A DNA stretch of 64,000 nt from JADFQT01 sp965216025 (lineage in GTDB: Bacteria; Chloroflexota; Dehalococcoidia; Lucifugimonadales; UBA3495): positions 682,001 to 746,000 of the forward strand of contig CBDCEX010000018.1 in the NCBI GenBank assembly GCA_965216025.1, written 5' to 3'. Positions 43,682 to 52,518 of this stretch are shown here, piece after piece (position 1 is the first letter of the stretch; each line of letters opens with the position of its first letter). Position numbers and translations under genes: made by a program. A model generated the notes under the pieces. The model was not told the DNA's origin, made no database searches, and worked only from the letters and a program-made list of their open reading frames with translations.

Positions 43682-44453
43682 GAGCCGGTATCTCCTGTCC
43701 TTCCTGCTCCTGGGGGCTATCCTGTGGAGCCTGACCAGCGTGGATTGGGGCGGGCCCTTGGTGCATGGTGGAGGCGGGCAGATGGCGCTGAAATTTGGCC
43801 TTGCCTTGTTTCCTCCCGACCTTTCCCCGGCATTTCTATCCACCGCTGTCCGGGCCACCTGGCAAACCATTGCCTACGCCGTCGCCGGGCTGACCCTGGC
43901 TGTAATAATCGGCCTTCCCCTTGGAATAATCGCTTCCGGCACCATCTTTTCCTTTTCCTCCCGCCTGCGCCTTCCCGTCATCGGAGTTACCCGTCTTTTT
44001 CTGGCTGGCCTGCGTTCGATCCACGAGTTGGTATGGGCCGTGCTCTTCGTCGCAGCTATTGGTCTCTCTCCAGTGGCGGCTATTTTCGCCCTGGGACTAC
44101 CCTACGGCGGCATTCTGGGGCGGATCTACGCCGAGCTGCTGCAAGACGTTCCACCAGAGCCGCTGCGAGCCTTGCGGGCCGCCGGGGCCTCACCCTGGCG
44201 GTTGGTAATCTACGGGTATGTGCCCATGTCCTTACCGGAAATGGTGGGGTATAGCTTTTACCGGTTTGAATGTGCCATCCGCTCCGCGGCCGTCCTGAGC
44301 TTCGTGGGAGTCCAGGGGCTGGGCTATCAGCTACAGCTTTCGCTGCGAGACCTGCTGTTCGACCAGGTATGGACTTTGCTGCTGTTCCTCGTCGCGGTGA
44401 TCGTGGTTGTCGACCTCTGGAGCAGCCGGGTCAGGCGGAGCCTGGCGTCATGA
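43668..44453 (+). CDS. phnE: phosphonate-type ABC transporter permease (1)
   Basis: Membrane permease with the family inner signature GLPYGGILGRIYAELLQDVP and RALRAAGASPWRLVIYGYVP. The conventional start GTG 43740 would remove the first membrane segment; the frame is open upstream to 43644 without ATG, GTG or TTG, and a strong GGGGAGG (43655-43661) lies 6 nt before CTG 43668, giving LKFLESRYLLSFLLLGA, which matches the family N-terminus. CTG initiation is therefore proposed. It overlaps the phnC stop by 14 nt. ATGA overlap with the next gene. Confidence 0.8.
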   Translation: MKFLESRYLLSFLLLGAILWSLTSVDWGGPLVHGGGGQMALKFGLALFPPDLSPAFLSTAVRATWQTIAYAVAGLTLAVIIGLPLGIIASGTIFSFSSRLRLPVIGVTRLFLAGLRSIHELVWAVLFVAAIGLSPVAAIFALGLPYGGILGRIYAELLQDVPPEPLRALRAAGASPWRLVIYGYVPMSLPEMVGYSFYRFECAIRSAAVLSFVGVQGLGYQLQLSLRDLLFDQVWTLLLFLVAVIVVVDLWSSRVRRSLAS

Positions 44454-45325
44454 AGCGACTGTCAGCTGTGGTGGTTGCTGTCCTGCCTAGAAAAGGCTCT
44501 CTGAGCTTCACCCGTTTCTCGCTCTATGCGGCTCTGCTGCTAATGGCGTGTTCCTGGGGATATCTTCTCCTGGGCGCGGACAGCCAGCTGGGCGACCTTT
44601 TCCAATCTCAGACCTGGTCCCAGGCCGGCAGTTTCCTGGGGCAATTGCTGGGCCTGGGATCGGACCGGCCGCCGGTCTATTTGCAAGGCTCGGAGTGGGC
44701 AGAGAAGTTCCGCTTGGCCTATCGGACCCTGGCGATGAGCGTGCTGGCCATCGGCATTGCCGGAGCGGGAGCGCTGCTAACTCTGCTGCCCGGGGCCCGC
44801 AACGTGAGCAATGGGGAATTGGGCGGGCGGCCCTCTCAGATCGGAAGCCTGGTCTACTATCTGGTTCGGCTTAGTTATACTTTTACCAGAGCCGTGCCGG
44901 AGCTGGTTTGGGCGTTAATCGTGGTGCTTATCTTTTCGGGAGGCCTGCTGGCGGGGGCCATTGCTCTGGGACTGCACAATTTCGGGGTGGTGGGCCGCCT
45001 GTCTTCCGAGGTTGTGGAGAATCTGGAGCCCAATCAAGCCCGGGCCCTGCGAGCGGCGGGGGCCAGCAATCTGGAAATGCTGGCTTACGGGATTCTGCCG
45101 CAGGCTATGCCTCAGTTGATTACATACCTGCTTTATCGTTGGGAGGTGGTGATTCGCACCACGGTGGTGCTGGGAGTTGTATCTGGCTTGGGCCGGGAAT
45201 TTGAGTCGAGCCGGAACCTCTTCTTTTACACGGATATGACGCTGATACTGCTGTGGTATCTATTGTTGGTGCTGGGGGTAGACCTGCTTAGCTCCTGGCT
45301 GCGCCGGCTGGTCCGCTTCGGCTAG
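44450..45325 (+). CDS. phnE: phosphonate-type ABC transporter permease (2)
   Basis: 291-residue second permease. Membrane segments from about 25, the EAA-loop region LHNFGVVGRLSSEVVENLEP and ARALRAAGASNLEMLAYGIL, and the C-terminal RWEVVIRTTVVLGVVSGLG. ATG 44450 overlaps the stop of the first permease. The importer is thus PhnD-PhnC-PhnE-PhnE, a complete unit. It ends 66 nt before a convergent DUF3800 gene. Confidence 0.9.
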   Translation: MKRLSAVVVAVLPRKGSLSFTRFSLYAALLLMACSWGYLLLGADSQLGDLFQSQTWSQAGSFLGQLLGLGSDRPPVYLQGSEWAEKFRLAYRTLAMSVLAIGIAGAGALLTLLPGARNVSNGELGGRPSQIGSLVYYLVRLSYTFTRAVPELVWALIVVLIFSGGLLAGAIALGLHNFGVVGRLSSEVVENLEPNQARALRAAGASNLEMLAYGILPQAMPQLITYLLYRWEVVIRTTVVLGVVSGLGREFESSRNLFFYTDMTLILLWYLLLVLGVDLLSSWLRRLVRFG

Positions 45326-45391
45326 CCACCAACCGGCGGGGCCTGGTCCTGGTTTTTGGTCTTGCTTTGTTGAAAAAGGGAGTTGGAGCAA

Positions 45392-46162
45392 TCAGTAAAA
45401 CTGGACCGGGTAAATAACCTGAACGACCATTCCCTCTTGCAAGGCCTCGTAGTAGGTGTGGGCGGCATTGGGGTTCTGGAGCCAACGCCGGGCGAAGTAA
45501 GCGCACATGTTGGCCAGCTGATTACATACGGAGTGCTCGGCTTCCACATAGCAGAAGTTCTCCAAAACCGACGGCGACGGTATCTCTTCCTCCGATTTAA
45601 GAAACTGGCTCATAAACTGGGGCTCCACCGACTGTCTCTGGCCGGCCACTATCAGGCTGTAGTCCTTAACCTGCGAAGGCGGGTTCATCATCTCATCCGG
45701 CGACAGGTCGGCGACGCTCATCTCATCCACCACCAGGTTGAGGGCGAAGAGGAATTTGCTGATGGCGAATTCCGAAGGACTGTTCCAGATGGCGTATGGG
45801 CTGTCATCTTTGGCTCGGAATTTGACGTACTCTCGCTTGTCAATGTAGGTGATTATGGCGGGGATCTCCCGGCGGATAAGAATCTCCAGACAGTCCATGA
45901 TCAACTCCCCTCGTTTGACCGGAGACCAGGAGCTGAAAAACCCACGACCTTGATAGATGTCAGCGGGCTTCAATTCCCGGGGTGTTCCCCCCTCGCCGGG
46001 GGCGTGACCCAGGTGCCTCCGGCACAGGGCGTTGAATTCGCCATTCATTGATATGCACTGGTCCTCATGCACTATAAGGCCGACATGAACATGGTGAAAC
46101 TGATTTGGGTCGTTAACGCTGCTGCCGGTGTTGCCCGATTCGCCCATATATATCAGATTCAT
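45392..46162 (-). CDS. DUF3800 family protein
   Basis: 256 residues, DUF3800-type with the opening MNLIYMGESGNTG and FHHVHVGLIVHEDQCISMNG. The family normally has an Asp in the first motif (YxDESG) that is thought to be a metal ligand in an RNase H-like fold; here it is Gly (YMGESG). A conserved Asp near VKFRAKDDSPYAIW and ALNLVVDEMS remains. Function unknown; the family is often found with mobile elements. ATG 46162. Confidence 0.82.
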   Translation of the reverse strand: MNLIYMGESGNTGSSVNDPNQFHHVHVGLIVHEDQCISMNGEFNALCRRHLGHAPGEGGTPRELKPADIYQGRGFFSSWSPVKRGELIMDCLEILIRREIPAIITYIDKREYVKFRAKDDSPYAIWNSPSEFAISKFLFALNLVVDEMSVADLSPDEMMNPPSQVKDYSLIVAGQRQSVEPQFMSQFLKSEEEIPSPSVLENFCYVEAEHSVCNQLANMCAYFARRWLQNPNAAHTYYEALQEGMVVQVIYPVQFY

Positions 46163-46330
46163 GGCTTGCCTCCAGATGCGCAGTAGGAAAGCTTCGCCGT
46201 CCTGACTGCATGGGGACTTCTCACAATGACCACACCGCGTCTAAAAATGGAACCAGCCGCAGCGGCCCGCCGACCAGAACGATTGATAAGGGACGAAAAG
46301 GCGCCGAGACCGGGCTGCAACCGTACTGGC

Positions 46331-46978
46331 TTATGGCGAAGAGGACTCTTCGCTAGCTTCTGGAGCAGCGGACTCTCCAGCTTCCGGAGCGACGGACTCC
46401 TCCACTTCCTCGACTCGAAGGACTTCGATGCGGGCCACTACTTCTTCCGAGTCGGTCACCAGCGTGACGTTAGCCCCCAGGATCAGGTCGCCGGCCCGGA
46501 TAGTTCCGTTGGGGTCGGTCAATTGCGACAGGTCCACCTCAATGGTGCTGGGGATTTCCAGGGGTAAGGCTTCCACGGTCAATTCCCTTAGCTGTTGAAC
46601 CACCGTACCGCCGGCTTCGCGAGCTCCTGGCGAATCTCCCACCAGGGAAATGGGTACCTGGGCCGAAACCGGTTGGTTCGCCTGCACCGCCAGGAAATCC
46701 ACGTGCAGGATGTTTCCCCTGAGGGGGTCCCACTGGATTTCCCGAGCGAAGGTCAACTGCTCGCCGCTTTCCCCCGGCACGGTAATGTTTATTGGAGTGG
46801 TACCGCCAGCCTGGGATAGAGCGCGGATTAACAAGGACTGGTCGCACTGGAGCGGGCGAGATTCCAAGCCAGGTCCGTATAGGTGGACCGGTATGGTGCC
46901 GGATTTCCTTAATTGCTTGACTTTCTTCCCCAAGATGTCCCTTGGGTCCAGGGCCAGTTTTATCGCCTGGGTGGTCAT
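46331..46978 (-). CDS. rplY: 50S ribosomal protein L25/Ctc
   Basis: 215-residue bL25 of the long Ctc type, binding 5S rRNA. N-terminal KLALDPRDILGKKVKQLRKS and GTIPVHLYGPGL, the beta domain NILHVDFLAVQANQPVSAQV, and a C-terminal TL5 domain ending in an acidic, Glu/Ser-rich tail. ATG 46978. Stand-alone gene. Confidence 0.95.
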   Translation of the reverse strand: MTTQAIKLALDPRDILGKKVKQLRKSGTIPVHLYGPGLESRPLQCDQSLLIRALSQAGGTTPINITVPGESGEQLTFAREIQWDPLRGNILHVDFLAVQANQPVSAQVPISLVGDSPGAREAGGTVVQQLRELTVEALPLEIPSTIEVDLSQLTDPNGTIRAGDLILGANVTLVTDSEEVVARIEVLRVEEVEESVAPEAGESAAPEASEESSSP

Positions 46979-47299
46979 GGAATCAGCACTCCTCGGGAAA
47001 CCTTTGTGTGGAGGCCCGTTGCGGCAAGAGTCTTATAGCTGTCTAATGATAGCACCCGCCTGTCGGAAAAGGAACCTGCCGGAACTTCCGGTTCGGCTCA
47101 ACCCAGTCACATCGCGTCGACTCCTGGCAATTTCTGGCCCGTTCCCAACCTGGCCGGGGACTGAAATTGCCTTGACAGCGGCGTTATCATAAAGTGGATT
47201 GTCCAGCTAGGCCCAGCTGTCCCCGGTTGCCGGTAGTCCGCCCTTGCAAACCGGCCTCAAGACACAGTTATCGCCAGGAGACTCTAGGGAGGTTAAGCC
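46979..47299. other. intergenic stretch with promoter candidate
   Basis: A divergent gap between rplY and the hydrolase gene. A perfect TTGACA (47172-47177) with a weak TGGATT (47195-47200) 17 nt further on could drive the hydrolase, about 100 nt upstream of its ATG. Nothing else recognised. Confidence 0.35.
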
Positions 47300-48202
47300 A
47301 TGGCATCCCACTCCTTGGGTTTGTCACTGTATGAAGCAGCCCGCCAGAAGGGCGTGCCCTTCACCCTGGAAAACGAGCCACTGGATAAGTTCGTCCAGGT
47401 CAACGGATTGAACTTCCACTATTTGGAGTGGGGAAAGCCCAGCGACCCTACCATTTTCATGCTGCATGGCAATGCTCAGCAAGCGCATAGCTGGGATTTT
47501 GTCAGCCTACCCCTGTCGGAGCACTACCACGTGATAGCCTTGGACCAGCGCGGGCATGGCGACAGTGATTGGGCGCCGGAAGGCAATTATTCCCTGGAGG
47601 CGCAGCAGGGAGACATCGACGGGTTTGTCCGCGCCGTATTGCCCCAGAGGTTTCACCTCATCGGCCACTCCATGGGCGGCAGAAACAGCTACGTGTGGGC
47701 CTCGCGACATCAGGACACGCTGCTCTCCCTGGTTATAGTCGATACCGGTCCCGAGTCGGCCCCGCGAGGCCGGAATAGAATTCAACGCTTCAAGGAGCTA
47801 CCCGACGAGTTGGATTCCTTTGAAGAGTTCGCCAGCCGGGTGGAGGAGTATACCGGCCGCAGCCGGGAACAGACTTTAGGGGCCCTCAAGTATAGTATCC
47901 GCCAGCGTGCCGACGGCAAATGGACCTGGAAATACGATAAGGTTATGCGTTCGACCGGGCAGCGCTCGCCAACCGTGACTCCGGACCAGCTTTGGGACTC
48001 GATCGCCAAAATCGACTGCCCGACCCTGGTGGTGCGGGGCAGTGAGAGTGATATCTTCACCCAGGAAACCATGGGGAAGATGCAGTCCGTGATTCCCCAG
48101 TGCACCTCCGTGACGGTGGACCGGGCCGGGCACCTGGTGGCCGGGGACAATCCCGCCGACTTCCTGGTGGCGGTGCGGGAACTGTTGGCGCGGGTAGGGT
48201 AG
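47300..48202 (+). CDS. alpha/beta hydrolase
   Basis: 300-residue hydrolase. Oxyanion region FMLHGNAQQAHSWDF (about 53-67), LDQRGHGDSDWAPEG (about 80-94), nucleophile elbow HLIGHSMGGRNSYVWA (about 118-133, Ser in GHSMG), VVRGSESDIFTQET with the acid and VDRAGHLVAGDNP with the catalytic His. Haloalkane dehalogenase, esterase or C-C hydrolase activity cannot be distinguished. TAGGGAGGT precedes ATG 47300. Confidence 0.9.
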   Translation: MASHSLGLSLYEAARQKGVPFTLENEPLDKFVQVNGLNFHYLEWGKPSDPTIFMLHGNAQQAHSWDFVSLPLSEHYHVIALDQRGHGDSDWAPEGNYSLEAQQGDIDGFVRAVLPQRFHLIGHSMGGRNSYVWASRHQDTLLSLVIVDTGPESAPRGRNRIQRFKELPDELDSFEEFASRVEEYTGRSREQTLGALKYSIRQRADGKWTWKYDKVMRSTGQRSPTVTPDQLWDSIAKIDCPTLVVRGSESDIFTQETMGKMQSVIPQCTSVTVDRAGHLVAGDNPADFLVAVRELLARVG

Positions 48203-48233
48203 CCGGCGATAGCAACTTGGATCCTGATGATCG

Positions 48234-48300
48234 CCCTTCGACAGGCTCAGGGCGAGCGGGTTGGGTTCCGTTCGTGGTGAGCCTGTCGAACCATGAACGA
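48234..48300. repeat. dispersed repeat (CCCTTCGACAGGCTCAGG family)
   Basis: Same layout as 37436-37503: CCCTTCGACAGGCTCAGGGCGAGCGGG...CGTTCGTGGTGAGCCTGTCGAACCATGAAC. It lies between convergent genes and could act as a bidirectional terminator. Confidence 0.8.
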
Positions 48301-48328
48301 TAGGGTTCTCACCCAGCACCAAAGGCCG

Positions 48329-49618
48329 TCAGGGCACCAGCCGGGGGATAACCTCTCCCAATGCAAAGCCCAGGCCGGCCGAGACCGCGCCGATACCCAG
48401 AATCTCCAATCCCTGCAGAAAGGGAGATCGCTGCACCAGCCGGCCTTTGCCCATACCCAGCACGAACAACCCGGTTAGGGCGCCGGCCACGGATATCCCG
48501 ATGGCCAGACCCCCGTCGAAGAACAGATAGGGGACGATGGGAATCACGGCCGCCAAGATAAAGGATGTGCCCATCACCAGCCCGTCTTTAATCGGGTTGG
48601 TCGTTTCCTCGGTGCTGATACCCAGCTCCTTCTCCACCAGGGTGTTGAGCCACAACTCCTTGTCCTGAGAGATCTCTTCGGCCAGGGCCTGGGCCTCTTC
48701 AAAGCTCTTGCCCTCCCGCTGGAAGATAACCACCAGCTCGGCCAACTCTTCGGCCGGGTGTTCCTCCAGCTCCTGGGCCTCCCGAGCTATCTCTGAACGC
48801 CGTACGTCCTGCTCGGCCCGCGAACCCAGGTACGCTCCGGTGGCCATGGAAATCATGCCTGCCATGGCTGCCGCCAGGCCCGCTACCAGGACAGTAGAGG
48901 TCCCCCCGGCGCCGACCCCCACCGCCACTGCGGTGACCAGGGCCACTGTGCTAAGAAGGCCGTCCTGGGCGCCGAAGACCACCTCTCGCAGACGGCCCAG
49001 ATTGGCCACCCGAAATCGCTCCCGGTCCACTTCTCGGGTGGCTGAAACGTATGTCTCCAGCGTCAGACCGGAAATCCGGCCGGGAATCAGGTCCGTAGGT
49101 GGGGGCGAGGCATCCCCAGTTGCCGCCGGAGTCGCTTCCGGAGTAGCAGAAGCAATGGCGGATACTCCGGCCGGTGACTGAGCGGGTGACTGAGTGACCG
49201 GGGGCGCCGCCGCCTGACGCGCGTCCAGCTGCTGCAGCGCTCGGCTAAAAACCTCCAGGTGATGCTTTTCCCTTTCCAGCGCCAAGACAAAGGAGTCCAC
49301 CGCGTCCTGGCGGCCCTCATCCTGTGCGTCCCGAATCATCCTGGGGTACATGAAGCTGAATTCCTTGGTCTCTGCCACGGTGACGTTGCGCAGGTTCTCC
49401 GCCGTGGGACCAATCTCACCGGCCACCCGCAAGTGGTTCATGCCGTGGATGGTTTCGGCGCCGGCTACTTCTTGGAAGACCTGGGCCACCTCCGGGTAGC
49501 CTTCTTCCAGCGCCTTGTGAGCGTAGGCGTTGTATTTCAGGTAGGCCATTGCCTCGCCGACGATGGCGTTCCAAAGATTTCTTTCCGTTTTTGTCAGGGT
49601 TGGTGAGTCTGAAGCCAT
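48329..49618 (-). CDS. MbfA-like ferritin/VIT1 fusion iron transporter
   Basis: About 429 residues. N-terminal rubrerythrin-type diiron domain (about 1-150) with IVGEAMAYLKYNAYAHKALE and GAETIHGMNHLRVAGEIGPT, then EKHHLEVFSRAL. A Pro/Ala linker, then a VIT1/CCC1 membrane domain (about 215-429) with REVVFGAQDGLLSTVALVTA and MATGAYLGSRAEQDVRRSEI. This is the architecture of MbfA, an inner-membrane iron exporter known in Alphaproteobacteria; iron or manganese export is inferred. ATG 49618 follows GGAAGGAA; a longer frame to 49684 lacks support. Confidence 0.88.
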   Translation of the reverse strand: MASDSPTLTKTERNLWNAIVGEAMAYLKYNAYAHKALEEGYPEVAQVFQEVAGAETIHGMNHLRVAGEIGPTAENLRNVTVAETKEFSFMYPRMIRDAQDEGRQDAVDSFVLALEREKHHLEVFSRALQQLDARQAAAPPVTQSPAQSPAGVSAIASATPEATPAATGDASPPPTDLIPGRISGLTLETYVSATREVDRERFRVANLGRLREVVFGAQDGLLSTVALVTAVAVGVGAGGTSTVLVAGLAAAMAGMISMATGAYLGSRAEQDVRRSEIAREAQELEEHPAEELAELVVIFQREGKSFEEAQALAEEISQDKELWLNTLVEKELGISTEETTNPIKDGLVMGTSFILAAVIPIVPYLFFDGGLAIGISVAGALTGLFVLGMGKGRLVQRSPFLQGLEILGIGAVSAGLGFALGEVIPRLVP

Positions 49619-49633
49619 GGGCGGTTCCTTCCT

Positions 49634-49746
49634 TATACCACTTCTATTTGCAAATCGCGTGTGTTGGGCGTGGTAGGGGCGCACGGCCGTGCGCCCCTAC
49701 GGAATAACCCAGGACTTTCACGCGAACGTAATGCCGAGTTGGTATA
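49634..49746. repeat. MITE-like palindromic repeat, copy C
   Basis: Bounded by the inverted ends TATACCA (49634) and TGGTATA (ends 49746); the core palindrome is GTAGGGGCGCACGG/CCGTGCGCCCCTAC (49673-49700), followed by CGGAATAACCCAGGACTTTC as in copy B. Confidence 0.75.
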
Positions 49747-49867
49747 GCTTTGAATCATTACAGCAATTATAAAGGGCGGCCTCTGATGAGCATAGGTGGT
49801 TGGTGACGGTAGTGAGCGGGTCGGCCCAGGTGTGGGCTGCCCAAAGTGAGGCAGTTTTGAGGGGAGT

Positions 49868-50278
49868 TTAGGTCAGGCTTGGCGAGGCGTGGTGGGCGAT
49901 CATGCGCCATTCATCAGAGCCGCCGGAACCACTGGGACCGCGAACGAAGATGTTGGTGGCCAGCACACCAAAGTTGTTGGCGCGCCCTTGCAGCACACTG
50001 CTGATGTTTTCGACGCAGGTGACCCAACCGGTGTCCCCGACCACCGCCACGTTGATGTGTTGGATGTTGAAGTGCATCAAGGTGGCGTGGTCGAAGATAC
50101 CCCGCCAGCTATCGCGAATTTGTTCCCAGCCCACGATGGGCTGCCAGCCGGGGTGGATGCACATGGCAGCCTCGGAATCCTCCCAAACCTCGCCCATTGC
50201 CCCGATATCCAGGGCCCCGAAGGCCTGGTAGAACCTTTGGTTGGCTTCTTTCACTGTGTCAGTATCCGACTGCATCAT
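49868..50278 (-). CDS. SnoaL/NTF2-like nuclear transport factor 2 family protein
   Basis: 136 residues, all one cone-shaped NTF2-like domain: ANQRFYQAFGALDIGAMGEV, SEAAMCIHPGWQPIVGWEQI, and TGWVTCVENISSVLQG. Resembles the SnoaL_3 group (calcium/calmodulin-type association or steroid isomerase-like). No catalytic assignment possible. ATG 50278. Confidence 0.82.
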   Translation of the reverse strand: MMQSDTDTVKEANQRFYQAFGALDIGAMGEVWEDSEAAMCIHPGWQPIVGWEQIRDSWRGIFDHATLMHFNIQHINVAVVGDTGWVTCVENISSVLQGRANNFGVLATNIFVRGPSGSGGSDEWRMIAHHASPSLT

Positions 50279-50371
50279 TCATCCAAGGGACCGTGCGAGG
50301 CCTGCCTGCCTTCAGTATGTGGGCGCCTACGGGCGGAAATTGCCCGCCCGCAGGCCCTAGGCCTGGAGCGG

Positions 50372-51555
50372 CTAGCCCCAGCTGGGTTGTTCATCCGGGT
50401 TGATGCCCAGGGCCGTCTTGCCCACGAATTCGTGGGCAAGACGGCCCTGCTGGCCGGGTGAATCAATCCCAGTCGAGCGTCGCGCTAGATGCGCTCCACC
50501 CCAGCCTGCTTGAATATGGCAAAGCCGCCCTGCAAGTCCAGGCACTTGTCAATGACCCTCCAAGCGCCGTTAACGGCCCGGTATTTGGCGGCAATGATTT
50601 TCCGACCCCAGGCGGGGCCGTGGTCCACGCCCTCCGACCAGTCCTGGGCGATTTTCTTGATATGAGGTTGAATGGCCTCCATCTCCATGACCAGTTCGGC
50701 GATCTCGTGCTGGACCTCTGGGTGATAGATCATGGGCCGCGTCAATGCCAAGACCGTCTTGGTCTTGAGGTTTTCTATAGTCAGGTCCAACATACGCTGC
50801 GCCATGACATAGTAGATATTGGCAAAGCCGAGCAAGGCCCAGGCAAAAATTCCGATCACGAAAAGATCGATGCCCGCTGCGCCGGCCGAGACCACCCGGC
50901 CGATGTACTTGTCGGGCACAAAAGCGCCGTCCAGCACGGTGTCTTGGCTCTGGGTGGCGCGCATACCCAGGGTATCCCAAACATCCATTATAGTGGAGCC
51001 CTCAGTACCCCGGGGCATGAAGCCATGGATTATCTTGGGCGCATTGGGGTCGCTGGTGTCCATGCCGTGCAAGCCGAGATAAGTCCAGACAGGGGTCAAG
51101 CTGCCGAAGGACTTGCGCCCGGTGAAGCGATAGCCGCCCTCGACCCGCTCCGCCTTCGTGGTTGACAGCAGCAGCGGTAGGTCGTTCCCGGACTCAGCGT
51201 GGCCCGCCGCAAAGACAGCGCCGTTGTTTACCGTCTCGGTCAGCATCCATTCCAGGGACTTGTCGCCGGAGCGCCAAACGTCGGCCGCCAAACCCGTCCA
51301 GTAAAAATGCATGTTCACTGCCAGTGCCGTAGGTCCGGCATAGTAAGCCAGCCGACGTTGGTGCTGGACTACCTCTGCCAGGGTCAGACCCAGCCCTCCC
51401 AGCTCTTTGGGGACCGCTGCGTTCAAGTAACCGGCGCTTTTCAGCTCCTCGAAATCTTCAGTGAAGAAGCTGTTGTTCTGGTCGTAACCTGGAGCTCTCT
51501 CCAAGCACCGGTCCAGGATGTCTTGGGGGAGAACCTGGGTCTCGGTTGTGGTCAT
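50372..51555 (-). pseudogene. acyl-CoA dehydrogenase, broken at the C-terminus
   Basis: An open frame of 356 codons shows a normal acyl-CoA dehydrogenase: LNAAVPKELGGLGLTLAEVV, FAAGHAESGNDLPLL, DTLGMRATQSQDTVLDGAFV and QGGFAIFKQAGVERI. It stops at TAG (50485-50487) exactly where relatives continue with (F/Y)RDARLG, and RDARLGLIHPAS follows the stop in frame. The final segment HEFVGKTALGINPDEQPSWG is present in a shifted frame up to the TAG at 50372. Between the two blocks lies a perfect 42-bp palindrome. The last helix contributes to substrate and FAD sites, so the truncated protein is probably inactive. Confidence 0.85.
50408..50449. repeat. perfect 42-bp palindrome
   Basis: CAGGGCCGTCTTGCCCACGAA and its exact reverse complement, centred on GAATTC. 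The right arm (plus coordinates 50408-50428) is native coding sequence of the dehydrogenase (VGKTAL on the minus strand); the other arm looks like a copy of it. Confidence 0.95.
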
Positions 51556-51713
51556 CTTGCTCTCCTGGTCTAGCTAGATGTTCGTCTTGGCAATTGCTGG
51601 GCCATAAGGCGTCCTGGACCGGATTTGGCCGTGGGGCGGGCGCGAAGCTCGCCCCACTAAACTGCATGGGGGAATATTCTCCCCGGAGGGATAGCCTTAA
51701 TGCATCGGCGAGA

Positions 51714-52331
51714 CTAATGCATCGGCGAGAAGGATGCCGGAACGCAAATCTTGTTTTCCTGTTTGACCAAAAATTCCCGGGTCGGCGGCGGCCAGTTGGG
51801 GTTGGCGGAGGCTTCGGTGCGAACCCGGTTGCGGTCCTCCAGGTCCTTGTAGGGCCAAACGTGCATCCACTTGTTCAAGCCGCCCAGCTCGCTGGACATG
51901 CCGGCGGCCAGGGGAGAGTACTCTTCCCGATGGGGGATGGCGGCAGTCCAGCGCTTGAGTACCTCGCCCATGGTCCCGGGCTGGTAGGTGTAGATCCGCA
52001 TTTCGTAGATGTTGCCCAGGGCCTGGTCCCCGCCCAGCGGGCGCATGAACTCGGCGGGAGTGAAAATCTCTGACTCCATGTTCAGGATTAGCCCGTCGGA
52101 CGCGGGCGGCCAGTTAGGATCGTTAGCGGCTTCGGCGCGGATCTTGGTGCGCTCCCCCAGGTTCTCATAGGGCCACACGTGGATAACCTGGTTCAAAGGG
52201 CCGATGTCAGTGTGCCAGAAGGCGCCCAGCTTGGAATACTTTTCCCGATGAGGCAGAGCCTCGCCAAAATTCTTTTCAAACTGGGGTACTCCCCCCGGTT
52301 GTAGGGTATAGGTCCGGACTTCGTAAATCAT
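51714..52331 (-). CDS. tandem NIPSNAP-domain protein
   Basis: 205 residues with two NIPSNAP repeats: IYEVRTYTLQPGGVPQFEKN...LNQVIHVWPYENLGERTKIR at about 2-70 and IYEMRIYTYQPGTMGEVLKR...LNKWMHVWPYKDLEDRNRVR at about 107-175. Ferredoxin-like (dimeric barrel) domains, function unknown. ATG 52331 has GGAGGAG upstream; an earlier in-frame ATG at 52361 lacks one. Tandem duplication within one gene is common in the family. Confidence 0.9.
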   Translation of the reverse strand: MIYEVRTYTLQPGGVPQFEKNFGEALPHREKYSKLGAFWHTDIGPLNQVIHVWPYENLGERTKIRAEAANDPNWPPASDGLILNMESEIFTPAEFMRPLGGDQALGNIYEMRIYTYQPGTMGEVLKRWTAAIPHREEYSPLAAGMSSELGGLNKWMHVWPYKDLEDRNRVRTEASANPNWPPPTREFLVKQENKICVPASFSPMH

Positions 52332-52518
52332 GGCAACTCCTCCATCGCTCTGACTAGGCAATTCCGGTCGGTAAATCAGGGGCCTCTAGGAACGGGCCTA
52401 GTGTAGCAAAAACCACCTTCACCGGCAATTGGGACGGCCGGGCAGGTTTTGACACCAACCGTTCGGTCCCCCTATCATGTTTAGCGGGCTGATGGGGAAG
52501 CCCACAGGAGGCATGCCA

